From the NCBI RefSeq assembly GCF_007833795.1, contig NZ_CP032704.1:62001-126000 (forward strand): a DNA stretch of 64,000 nucleotides, read 5' to 3'. This document shows positions 35,619-43,780 of this stretch, one piece after another; within the stretch, counting starts at the first letter, position 1; the number at the start of each line of letters is the position of its first letter. Position numbers and translations under genes: made by a program. The notes under the pieces are model-generated. The model was given only the letters and a program-made list of their open reading frames with translations. It made no database searches and was not told the DNA's origin. The DNA is from Candidatus Pantoea soli (lineage in GTDB: Bacteria > Pseudomonadota > Gammaproteobacteria > Enterobacterales > Enterobacteriaceae).

Positions 35619-36566
35619 GTGACTGCGAGCTATCTTCTTAAACGCCTTCTGCTGATGATATACACCCTGCTGGTGGTTTCATTGCTGGTTTTTGGTATCA
35701 CACAGTTGCTGCCGGCTGATGCTGCAGTGACCTTGCTGGGTCAGAATGCCACGCCGGAAGCGCTGGCGGCAGTGCGTGCGCGTCTGGGGCTGGATGCCCC
35801 GGCATGGCTGCAATACTGGCACTGGCTGACGCACGCGCTGCAGGGTAATTTTGGTGTCTCCATGCGCAATGGGCTTGAAGTAGCTCCTGCTTTGATAACT
35901 GCGCTTTCGCGATCGCTGCTGCTGGCGACCTGCGCACTGGCATTAATGCTGATCATTGCCATACCTCTCGGTATCTGGGCGGCCGTACGTCGCGGGAAAA
36001 CCGCGGATGTGCTGGTAAGCGTCATTTCATACGCTGGCATTTCTTTTCCCGAATTTGTTACAGCAACGCTGGTGCTCCTGCTGTTTGCTGACGTCTGGCA
36101 GATTCTGCCCGCCACGGGCTATGTGCCACTGAGTGAGAATTTCGTGAGCGGTATACAACATTTGATCCTGCCCTCAGTCACCGTGGCGTTGATTCTGGTT
36201 GCGCACGTCTCGCGCATGGTGCGCTCAGAGATGGTTGACGTGCTGCACACTGATTACATCCGTGCGGCCTGGCTCAAAGGGCTTTCGCGCCGGCGCATTC
36301 TCTGGCGCCATGCGCTGCGAAACGGCCTGCTACCCACCATTACCATTGTGGCGCTTGATGTGGGCTATCTGCTGGGTGGCATTGTGGTTGTGGAAGAGAT
36401 TTTTGCCATCCCCGGTATCGGTCGCGAACTGATTGTCGCAGTACAGGCTCGCGATCTGCCTGTCATTCAGGCCGGTGTGATGATCCTTGCCGCAACCTAT
36501 TCGGTGGTTAACTTCCTTGCCGATCTGGCCTACGTGATTTTGGATAAACGGATTTCCTATGCCTGA
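35619..36566 (+). CDS. Peptide ABC transporter permease (DppB type)
   Basis: A 315-residue inner-membrane permease with six hydrophobic segments. The N-terminal segment LLKRLLLMIYTLLVVSLLVF and ITQLLPADAA are typical of DppB/OppB, as is the EAA loop around DYIRAAWLKGLSRRRILWRHALR near residue 208-230. It overlaps the next permease gene by 8 bp, and the two pair to form the channel. Confidence 0.93.
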   Translation: MTASYLLKRLLLMIYTLLVVSLLVFGITQLLPADAAVTLLGQNATPEALAAVRARLGLDAPAWLQYWHWLTHALQGNFGVSMRNGLEVAPALITALSRSLLLATCALALMLIIAIPLGIWAAVRRGKTADVLVSVISYAGISFPEFVTATLVLLLFADVWQILPATGYVPLSENFVSGIQHLILPSVTVALILVAHVSRMVRSEMVDVLHTDYIRAAWLKGLSRRRILWRHALRNGLLPTITIVALDVGYLLGGIVVVEEIFAIPGIGRELIVAVQARDLPVIQAGVMILAATYSVVNFLADLAYVILDKRISYA

Positions 36567-37389
36567 AATTTTAAAACGTTTACTGCGTTCGCCGCAGGGT
36601 GCAACTGGCGTGCTGATAATCCTGCTGGCATTAATTATGGTGGCCGGCGGCGCTCATATGGCGCCCTTTGATCCCGAGTCCATCTCCATACTGACACGTT
36701 ACAAGCCACCGGGCGCAGAACACTGGTTTGGTACCGATCAGATGGGGCGTGATGTCTTCAGTCGGGTGATGGTAGGGGCTCGCTCTACGATTTTACTTTC
36801 TCTGCTGGCGACTGCACTCGCCATGGTGATTGGTTCTGTGCTGGGTACAGCAAGTGCCTATCTGGGCGGCAAAATAGACGAATTTATGATGCGCTCTATG
36901 GATGCTGTCATGGCCATTCCGAGTCTCTTGTTTGCGCTGCTGATTGTAAGCACGCTGGGGCAGAGCAGCATAAATGCGGTGCTGGCCATTACCATTGCAT
37001 TTATACCGGGTATGGTGCGTATTTCACGCAGCGTGGCCCTGGCAGCGCGTCAGCAGGATTACATTAATGCCGCTGTCGCACGTGGTGAAGCGGCCTACTA
37101 CATTATCCTGCGCGAAATGTTGCCGAATATTCTGGCCCCGATCATTGTTGAAGCCACCATCCGCGTTGCGTTTGCCATCATGCTGTTTGCTACCCTGAGC
37201 TTTCTCGGCTTAGGCGCACAGCCCCCTGAACCGGAGTGGGGCCTAATGGTATCAGAGGCGCGGACTTACTTTTTCAGCGCCCCATGGATGATGTTGATTC
37301 CGGGCCTCGCGATCGCACTGGTGGCAATTGGCTTTAACTTACTGGGTGACGGACTGCGTGATGTCCTCAACCCAAGGAGCCACGGATGA
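36559..37389 (+). CDS. Peptide ABC transporter permease (DppC type)
   Basis: A 276-residue permease. The DppC hallmark GTDQMGRDVFSRVMVGARS is near residues 54-72, and the EAA loop DYINAAVARGEAAYYIILREMLPN is near 170-193. LGLGAQPPEPEWGLMVSEAR near the end is also typical. It overlaps the ATPase gene by 4 bp (ATGA). Confidence 0.93.
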   Translation: MPEILKRLLRSPQGATGVLIILLALIMVAGGAHMAPFDPESISILTRYKPPGAEHWFGTDQMGRDVFSRVMVGARSTILLSLLATALAMVIGSVLGTASAYLGGKIDEFMMRSMDAVMAIPSLLFALLIVSTLGQSSINAVLAITIAFIPGMVRISRSVALAARQQDYINAAVARGEAAYYIILREMLPNILAPIIVEATIRVAFAIMLFATLSFLGLGAQPPEPEWGLMVSEARTYFFSAPWMMLIPGLAIALVAIGFNLLGDGLRDVLNPRSHG

Positions 37390-39023
37390 ATATACAAACC
37401 GCACCAGTACTGTCGGTAGAAAATTACAGTCTGGATTATAGGCTCACAAATGGGCTGTCGCTCCCCGTACTACGTGAAATAAATTTACAGGTGATGCACG
37501 GCGAAGTGCTGGGTCTTGTAGGGGAATCAGGTTCTGGGAAGACCACTCTCGGCTGGGCAATCATGCGCTGGCTGGCGGGCAATGCGCAGGAAAAAAGCGG
37601 GGATATCCGTCTCAATGGGCACAGCCTGCTGAATTTACCGGCACCGGCATTGATGGCGCTACGGGGGGCGAAGCTTGGCATGATCTTTCAGGATCCGAGT
37701 GCGTCGCTCAATCCGACCTTAACGCTGGGTGAGCAGGTCACAGAAGTACTACGGCGTCATCGGGGGCTGAACGCCCGTGAGGCGCAGGAACTGGCTGAGT
37801 CCCTGTTGCAGGATGTAGAACTTAAGCACCCGGCACGTATGATGCGGCGCTACCCGCATCAGGTCTCAGGGGGGGAAAAGCAGCGCATCCTGATTGCCAC
37901 CGCATTTGCCTGTCAGCCGGCCTGCATGATTTTTGATGAGCCGACCACGGCACTGGATGTCATCAGTTCCGCACAAATCCTCGATCTCTACGAACGCCTG
38001 AGGGACGAAACGGGAGTGGCATCACTCTATATTTCTCACGATCTGGCACTGGTGACCAAAGTGGCCGATCGCGTCTGCGTGCTGGAAAAAGGCCGCATTA
38101 TTGAAGAGGCTGAGACACGTAGCCTCTTCAGCTCACCCCAGCACAGTTATACCCGCAGGCTTATTGCAGCGGTGCCTGATCCGCAACAACGGCTGATCGC
38201 AGACGCCGCAGGCACGCAACCGCTGCTGACGCTGATTAACATCACTGTCAATTATGGTCATCACAGCTTTATTGACCGTCTGTTAAAGCGCGAGGCTAAT
38301 ACCACTCGCGCCGCGAATGCGGTGTCGCTGACTGTGCATCAGGGTGAGATTCTGGGTGTAGTGGGCGAATCCGGCTCCGGAAAATCCTCTCTGGGCAAAG
38401 CAATTACCGGGCTTGTGCCGTTTCACGGTGAGTTAGATTTTTGCGGTTACGGCGTACAGGGCCCTGCGCAGATGGACAAAGCGTATCGCCGCCGCGTGCA
38501 GATGATCTTTCAGCATCCTGACGCCTCGCTTAACCCTCGCATGACCATCGGCGAAATAATCGCTCGCCCACTTCGTCTGTACGGCTTACCGCCAGGCGAA
38601 ACGGAAGCGCAGGCAGTTGCACGTCTGCTTAATGAGGTGCGTCTGCCGGCAGACTTTGCCAATCGCTATCCACATGCGCTTTCAGGCGGCCAGAAACAAC
38701 GTGTGGCCATTGCACGTGCCTTTGCCAATCCACCGGACTTGGTGATTTGCGATGAGATAACCGCAGCGCTCGACGTATCAGTGCAGGCCACCATTATTGA
38801 GCTGTTACTGGAGCTGAGACGCCGCTACGGTACGGCTTATCTGTTTATTACTCACGATCTCAACCTGATACGTCAAATTGCCCACCGCGTGGCGGTGATG
38901 TACCGCGGGGATGTGGTTGAAATCCTGCCCGGCGCGAACATGTCGTCACAGGCGCAACATCCTTATACGCGTGCGCTTCTTGACGCTGTGCATGTTCCCG
39001 ATTTTTCTCCGTCCGCAGCTTAA
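37386..39023 (+). CDS. Fused double ATP-binding subunit (DppD-DppF type)
   Basis: A 545-residue protein with two complete ABC domains in one chain, as in GsiA. The first has Walker A GESGSGKTT near 44, signature VSGGEKQ near 160 and Walker B CMIFDEPTTALD near 181. The second has GESGSGKSS near 328, LSGGQKQ near 436 and LVICDEITAALD near 456. The second Walker B has Glu-Ile in place of the usual Glu-Pro. It powers the two permeases. Oligopeptide-type C-terminal tails (HSYTRRL, HPYTRAL) follow each domain. Confidence 0.93.
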   Translation: MNIQTAPVLSVENYSLDYRLTNGLSLPVLREINLQVMHGEVLGLVGESGSGKTTLGWAIMRWLAGNAQEKSGDIRLNGHSLLNLPAPALMALRGAKLGMIFQDPSASLNPTLTLGEQVTEVLRRHRGLNAREAQELAESLLQDVELKHPARMMRRYPHQVSGGEKQRILIATAFACQPACMIFDEPTTALDVISSAQILDLYERLRDETGVASLYISHDLALVTKVADRVCVLEKGRIIEEAETRSLFSSPQHSYTRRLIAAVPDPQQRLIADAAGTQPLLTLINITVNYGHHSFIDRLLKREANTTRAANAVSLTVHQGEILGVVGESGSGKSSLGKAITGLVPFHGELDFCGYGVQGPAQMDKAYRRRVQMIFQHPDASLNPRMTIGEIIARPLRLYGLPPGETEAQAVARLLNEVRLPADFANRYPHALSGGQKQRVAIARAFANPPDLVICDEITAALDVSVQATIIELLLELRRRYGTAYLFITHDLNLIRQIAHRVAVMYRGDVVEILPGANMSSQAQHPYTRALLDAVHVPDFSPSAA

Positions 39024-39033
39024 TGAGAAACAC

Positions 39034-40260
39034 ATGAATCCTGAACAATTAATCCATCATATTGATCTCGAGTTTTGCCTGTCTTTCCTGGCCAAAATGG
39101 TACAGCACAAGAGTTACAGCGCGACTGACGGCGAGCGCACACTCGCAAGCTTCATGGCTGAACAAATGTCACAGCTCGGGCTGGAGACGGAGTTGCAGAA
39201 CGTACCCGGCGATCGCTTTAATGCGATAGGGCGACTGGCAGGAAATGGCGGCGGCCACAGCCTGCTTTTTAACGGTCATCTTGACACTAACCCGGTAAGC
39301 GAAGGCTGGACCGTCGACCCCTGGGCCGGGAAAATTGACGATAAGTTCATTTACGGTATCGGTGTTTCTAATATGAAAGCTGGCGATGCCGCCTATTTCT
39401 GCGCGCTGAAAACGTTAATTGATGCCGGCGTGAAGCTTAAGGGAGATGTGATCCTTACTTATGTTGTCGGTGAGTTGCAAGGTGGCATTGGAACGCTGGC
39501 AGCAATAGAGCAGGGGGTGCGCGCTGACTATTTTATCAATGCTGAACCAACCGATTTGCAGGCGTTAACCATGCATGCCGGTTCGCTGATGTTCACAATT
39601 GAGCTAACCGGCAATACGCGGCATCTTTCGAAGCGGGAAGAAGCGGTTGATGCTATCAGCGCCGCAGTAGAGCTGATTCCGCAAATCAACGGCATGATCT
39701 TCAGCGGCACTAAAAGCAGTGAACATCGGAAAATAAATCGCGGCCATATCGGTACCGTGCACGGCGCGTTAGGGCGGGAGCTGGAAGAGTGGCGCCCTCC
39801 GCAGGTTGCTGACTTTGTGCGTCTCAAAGGATCGGCGCGTTTTGCACCCGGCCAGACCGTTGAAGGCGTGCTGGCCGATCTGCAGATGCTGCTGGATAAG
39901 CTTTGTCAGCACCGTCCAGGCCTGAAGGCGGAGCTCTTTGATGACGGCATCCGTGACAAGCCCACCATGTTGCCTTTTGAAGTTTCGCCGGGTTCACCGA
40001 TTGTGCAAGCGTTGAACCGCGCTTGGAAAACCGTACGTGGCACCGATCAACCCACCGGCGTGATCACTCCTCCAGCTTTTTATGGGACCGATGCAGCGCA
40101 CCTCTATCAGCATGCAGGTATGGAAGGTATTGTCTGCGGACCTGGCGGCAAATACAACACCATGCCTGACGAGCGCGTGGAGATAAATGAGTACTTTGAT
40201 ATGGTAAAAATTTATCTGCTTGCAATTCTGGATATCTGCCAACAGGATGAACAGGCCTGA
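39034..40260 (+). CDS. M20-family metallopeptidase, second in operon
   Basis: A 408-residue ArgE/DapE-like hydrolase. First metal motif: LFNGHLDTNPVSEGW near residues 76-90. The second reads YGIGVSNMKAGDAAY, with Asn where Asp usually bridges the metals, and the catalytic stretch reads VVGELQGG in place of an EE pair. A branch of the family with these features exists, so activity is likely but altered specificity is possible. The ATG at 39034 gives the family's length. Its stop overlaps the start of the broken M24 gene by ATGA. Confidence 0.85.
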   Translation: MNPEQLIHHIDLEFCLSFLAKMVQHKSYSATDGERTLASFMAEQMSQLGLETELQNVPGDRFNAIGRLAGNGGGHSLLFNGHLDTNPVSEGWTVDPWAGKIDDKFIYGIGVSNMKAGDAAYFCALKTLIDAGVKLKGDVILTYVVGELQGGIGTLAAIEQGVRADYFINAEPTDLQALTMHAGSLMFTIELTGNTRHLSKREEAVDAISAAVELIPQINGMIFSGTKSSEHRKINRGHIGTVHGALGRELEEWRPPQVADFVRLKGSARFAPGQTVEGVLADLQMLLDKLCQHRPGLKAELFDDGIRDKPTMLPFEVSPGSPIVQALNRAWKTVRGTDQPTGVITPPAFYGTDAAHLYQHAGMEGIVCGPGGKYNTMPDERVEINEYFDMVKIYLLAILDICQQDEQA

Positions 40261-41092
40261 TGATTACCGAAGCCCTGAGGCGCCTGCGCGCCGCGATGCA
40301 GCATGCCGATATGGAGATCATGATCGTTGATCATGGTGAACTGCTTGCCTGGCTGACCGGTATACCGTTTCTGAAACCCTGTAACGTGCCTGTCTGGTTC
40401 CTTTGAACGGGGAACCCTGGATGGTGCTGCAACAGTTGGATGAAATGCCATGTCGTAGCCAGTCCCCTCAGCTGGCAGTGGAAAGTTATCGCGATGACGA
40501 CGACCCCTAGATCTCAGTGGCTAATAGCCTCGCGCGGCGTGGCTATCAGCAAGCAGCTGTAGCGCCATCTGCCTGAAGCAACATGGCATAATCTTCCAAC
40601 GCTCAGCGATACGCTGCGGAGTGTAAAATTTCCAGCAGAGCTGGACATCCTGCGCCAGGCTGCGGCTTTAGCCGATTCCACACTGGAAAATATCAGCAAA
40701 AAAGCGTGTGCCGGCTGGCGCTTCCGTGATATGGCTGCACTGGCGGCAGGAGATTTTTTGCGCCTGGGAGCAGATACTGGAGAAACGGGTCCGATCGTGA
40801 TTGCCAGCGGCGACAACGGTTTTCTTCATGCCAGCGGTCACGAACAGCGACTACAATACGGCGATGTGCTGCACGTAGAACTGACCCCTAAAGTAAGGCA
40901 TTACAGCGCACGCCTATGCGGCCGTTTATTATCGGTGAGGTTACCCCAGAGCGCGTTGAACTGACACATCAGCTAATCGCGATACAGGATTGTCAGCTTG
41001 CAGCAATGAAACCCGGTGTCTGCGCAAAAGCGATAGATGCAATAGCCCGGGATGCTATTCTGACCAAAGCATTACGCACGGAATATCAGTAG
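40260..41092 (+). pseudogene. Decayed M24 (Xaa-Pro aminopeptidase-like) peptidase
   Basis: From ATG 40260 the frame reads ITEALRRLRAAMQ and ELLAWLTGIPF, typical of the N-terminal creatinase-type domain, then stops at about 40406. The next frame continues with VPLNGEPWMVLQQLDEMP. Several more frame changes follow. The last piece, up to the TAG at 41092, reads RPFIIGEVTPERVELTHQL and KPGVCAKAIDAIARDAI, the start of the M24 catalytic domain. The metal-binding remainder is missing. The gene was once the last member of the peptide operon. Confidence 0.75.
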
Positions 41093-41127
41093 TGATGGGG
41101 TTTTAGGTGGGGGGATTACGCTCTTGA

Positions 41128-41301
41128 AATCGAGATGTCTATCGAGGAGCAGATGGCAATTTATATGCACTTGATACCCAGCATGGCCGATTTGAAGCTG
41201 TGAGCCCGAAGGGTAAGCATTAGGGCGAAGTTGATTTCTCTATGCAAAAAATTCCTAACAGTGTAGATAAATCAGGTGGTCATGATTTGAAGGTGAAATA
41301 A
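41128..41301 (+). pseudogene. Toxin C-terminal tail (colicin/CdiA-type), broken
   Basis: In one frame the sequence reads RDVYRGADGNLYALDTQHGR, then FEAVSPKGKH, a TAG stop at 41221, GEVDF and, to the end, SGGHDLKVK. The pattern Y-x-x-D-x-Q-H-G-x-x-E plus KGKHxGE is that of the tail of bacteriocin or contact-inhibition toxins of the colicin E3 type. There is no start codon or upstream delivery domain. Its TAA overlaps the ATG of the immunity gene (TAATG), as expected of a toxin-immunity pair. Only the immunity gene is intact. Confidence 0.6.
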
Positions 41302-41612
41302 TGAAACTTGTTGATTATAAAAATAAATCTATCAAGCGAGGAACTGTCTTTAGGTTACCTGCTGTTTGGCCATATGAAGAATGGGTTGATTTTATGGTCA
41401 TAGATTTATTTGAAACTCATGGCTTAGTTGTATGTTCTGGTCACAAAGCTGGCCTGATTTTAATATCTTTACCAATCGAAAGCGCGTCAATTGAAGGTAG
41501 AGCATTAAGTACAGAATGGGTTATTACCAATTGGGTTAAATGGATATATCCGGACTGTAAGGTTGAAGATGTTTATATCCTTAATGGATATATAGCAACT
41601 CCTATTGAATGA
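41301..41612 (+). CDS. Imm45-like immunity protein
   Basis: A 103-residue, acidic, AT-rich small protein. The run IKRGTVFRLPAVWPYEEW and the following FMVIDL, KAGLILISLP and STEWVITNWVKWIYPD recall the Imm45 immunity family of polymorphic toxin systems. It would bind and neutralise a cognate toxin in the cytoplasm. The toxin tail just upstream is broken, so this is an orphan immunity gene that may still protect against attack by neighbours (inference). A terminator follows within a few bases. Confidence 0.7.
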   Translation: MKLVDYKNKSIKRGTVFRLPAVWPYEEWVDFMVIDLFETHGLVVCSGHKAGLILISLPIESASIEGRALSTEWVITNWVKWIYPDCKVEDVYILNGYIATPIE

Positions 41613-41614
41613 AC

Positions 41615-41648
41615 AAAGATCCCGGCTAAAGCGTGCTGGGATCTTTTT
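41615..41648 (+). terminator. Terminator after the immunity gene
   Basis: Arms AAAGATCCC (41615-41623) and GGGATCTTT (41638-41646) with a T-run, 3 nt after the stop. Confidence 0.8.
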
Positions 41649-42575
41649 ACCTGTCGTTCAGCCAGCGGCCGTATGACCAGTTGTCCGTGCTCGATGGTTT
41701 TTGTGGCAGATGTATCCGTCCCGAAGACTACAGCGGTTATTACGGTTGCTCTTTGATATCATTGGGTAAAATGGCATAATGAGCTGAAAAAGCGCCTCAG
41801 GGAAAAAGTAACAGGTGTATCAGTTATAAATATCAATTATTTCAGATAGTTGTCATTCAAGCTGGCACGCATTGGTGCAGATTTTTATTCTTATGGCATG
41901 ACCGTGCATATCTGGCTATGGATGGAAGCGACTGTACCATATCGCGGTGATATCGGTACAAAATTCATGACGGATGCTGGTATAGCCGACATATAAGCCG
42001 TGAATAATTAATGAATCGAAAAGTGTTCACGGGATTTTTTATCTGCCAATCACTCTTCAGCCAGCAGGATACTCAACTGACCCGCCTTCGGGAACATTTC
42101 GATCCTCTGACCGGTATTGAACCCAAAATCCGCCGCCCGGTGGCTTTTCGACGTAAATGAAAAGGTGAGAGGGTGAAGAGTCATTTAAGATAATAATTTA
42201 ACATAAATAGCATTATCCGCATTGAAAGCCTGTGTTGACAATATTATAAATACCGTTCTTCAGATGACTAAATTCACTCCAATAAATCAATAAGTTATCT
42301 TCCCTAAACGTCGCCCTAACCGCGCAGCCCTTAAAATACCCTGACGCTGTTCTTTTTACGATTCACCCTGAATTACACTTCGACATCACTAATGTGCCAG
42401 CGCTTACGAATGATACTGCCCAACATTGCTTTTGAAAATTTTATAATGCAATATTTAGAGTTGATTTTGCATTTTATCCCCGCGCGGCGGCGTGCTCTAC
42501 AGCGAGCGAGGAAAATAGCGCGTAAAGTACGCGCTTATCGCTACTAAAGTGAGGCGGTTTAACGCCTTATTTTTA
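41649..42575. other. Noncoding stretch with gene debris
   Basis: No intact gene. Short unlinked coding-like pieces appear, such as QRPYDQLSVLDGF near 41665 and LREHFDPLTGIEP ending in RRPVAFRRK near 42085-42161, which I cannot place in a family. They look like remains of a toxin or mobile-element locus. A GGCG/CGCC hairpin with trailing Ts lies near 42550-42574. Confidence 0.4.
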
Positions 42576-43682
42576 TCAGCTTTTGTGATTAGCCAGCCAT
42601 GCCATCACGGCGCGCGTCGATGAAGTGACCGCACCGGCTAAAAATCCAGCTTCTGATGAGCTGAATTCACTGCCTGCCAGTGAAATAACGTGACGCCATT
42701 CACTGTCAAACCAGGCATCGCAATCCGGTTCAATTGGCCCGCTCCCCGTCTCGTCTTCATGGGTTGAGGTAAAGGGATCGTCCGCCCAGTCCTTGATAAA
42801 CACCTGTATGGGCGTAGAGGCCTCGTTGCCGAAGAGCCGTTTTAGCTGTTCTGTCGCCGCGGCCATAATGGCATGGTGCCCCACTTTCTTTCGCTGTATG
42901 GCCGGCATGGCCACAAATCCCATCAGTGCGGCCTCACCGCCAACTGTCGTGGCGTCATGGATTTCCATTAGCGGGCCCGCCATGCTCTGCGCTGAGCCAG
43001 ATAAACCCGCTTCACGCCAGAAGGGTCGTTCGTAAACGGCAAAGAATTTAGCGTGCGGGGCCATCCAAGTCGGCGTTTTCCTCCAGCGAGCCACTGTCCG
43101 GGGATCGGGCGAAGGAGAAAACCTGACGTTCGCTTCGATTAGGCGTGGCGGCATGGCAAGCATCAAATGCGATGTGGCGACCTGAAATTCCGAGCCATCA
43201 TTTTTGCTTAATGTCGTGATGACCCGTTGGTTATTCAGTTCGATATGCGCCAGCTGGCTGTTGCACTGAATAAAAGAGGAGGGGAACGTAGCAGCCAGCG
43301 CAGAGATTAATGCGTAATTCCCCCCTACCAGGCGCAGCGCTTCCGGCTCAGGCTGCTCGGGAGCGAGAGTAAAACGCCGGGGTAGCTCCCGCGACAGACG
43401 ATGGAAGATAACGTCTCCTTCGCTGTATTGGGGAAAAGTCTTAAGACCGAGCTCCGCGACTAAATCGCGCATCGGTGACTGCGTACGAGGCCAAAACCAG
43501 GAAGCGCCCAGATCAAATCCCCTTTCCGCAGGTTCACCTTTTGAACTAGCCGACAACACGCGTCCACCCAGCCTGTCTCGCGCCTCAAAAATCCTGAATT
43601 CAACGCCTGCGCGATGAAGTAGTCGGGCTGCGTTCAGTCCCGCGACCCCTGCGCCAATAATGACAACCGGAAAATATTCCAC
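42576..43682 (-). CDS. FAD-dependent amine oxidase family protein
   Basis: A 368-residue flavoprotein. The N-terminal FAD-binding loop is VVIIGAGVAGLNAARLLHRAG, then EARDRLGGRV, both typical of the monoamine oxidase group. LMLAMPPRLIEANVRF lies near residue 172. It is shorter than most MAO-like proteins (usually 420-500), and the substrate domain is compact. It would oxidise a primary or secondary amine with O2, or possibly a non-amine substrate. It stands alone between gene debris and gcd, which ends in a terminator. Confidence 0.8.
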   Translation of the reverse strand: MEYFPVVIIGAGVAGLNAARLLHRAGVEFRIFEARDRLGGRVLSASSKGEPAERGFDLGASWFWPRTQSPMRDLVAELGLKTFPQYSEGDVIFHRLSRELPRRFTLAPEQPEPEALRLVGGNYALISALAATFPSSFIQCNSQLAHIELNNQRVITTLSKNDGSEFQVATSHLMLAMPPRLIEANVRFSPSPDPRTVARWRKTPTWMAPHAKFFAVYERPFWREAGLSGSAQSMAGPLMEIHDATTVGGEAALMGFVAMPAIQRKKVGHHAIMAAATEQLKRLFGNEASTPIQVFIKDWADDPFTSTHEDETGSGPIEPDCDAWFDSEWRHVISLAGSEFSSSEAGFLAGAVTSSTRAVMAWLANHKS

Positions 43683-43728
43683 AACGTACTCCCTTTAACA
43701 GAAAGGCGCCCCTGCGTAGCATGCTAAA

Positions 43729-43750
43729 AAGGCCGGATTGCTCCGGCCTT
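43729..43750 (-). terminator. Terminator after gcd
   Basis: Perfect 9-bp arms AAGGCCGGA and TCCGGCCTT with loop TTGC; read on the minus strand it is followed by a run of Ts (TTTTT, 43726-43730). Confidence 0.8.
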
Positions 43751-43780
43751 ATGCTCAGTACTGACGCGGCTTAACGCGGA

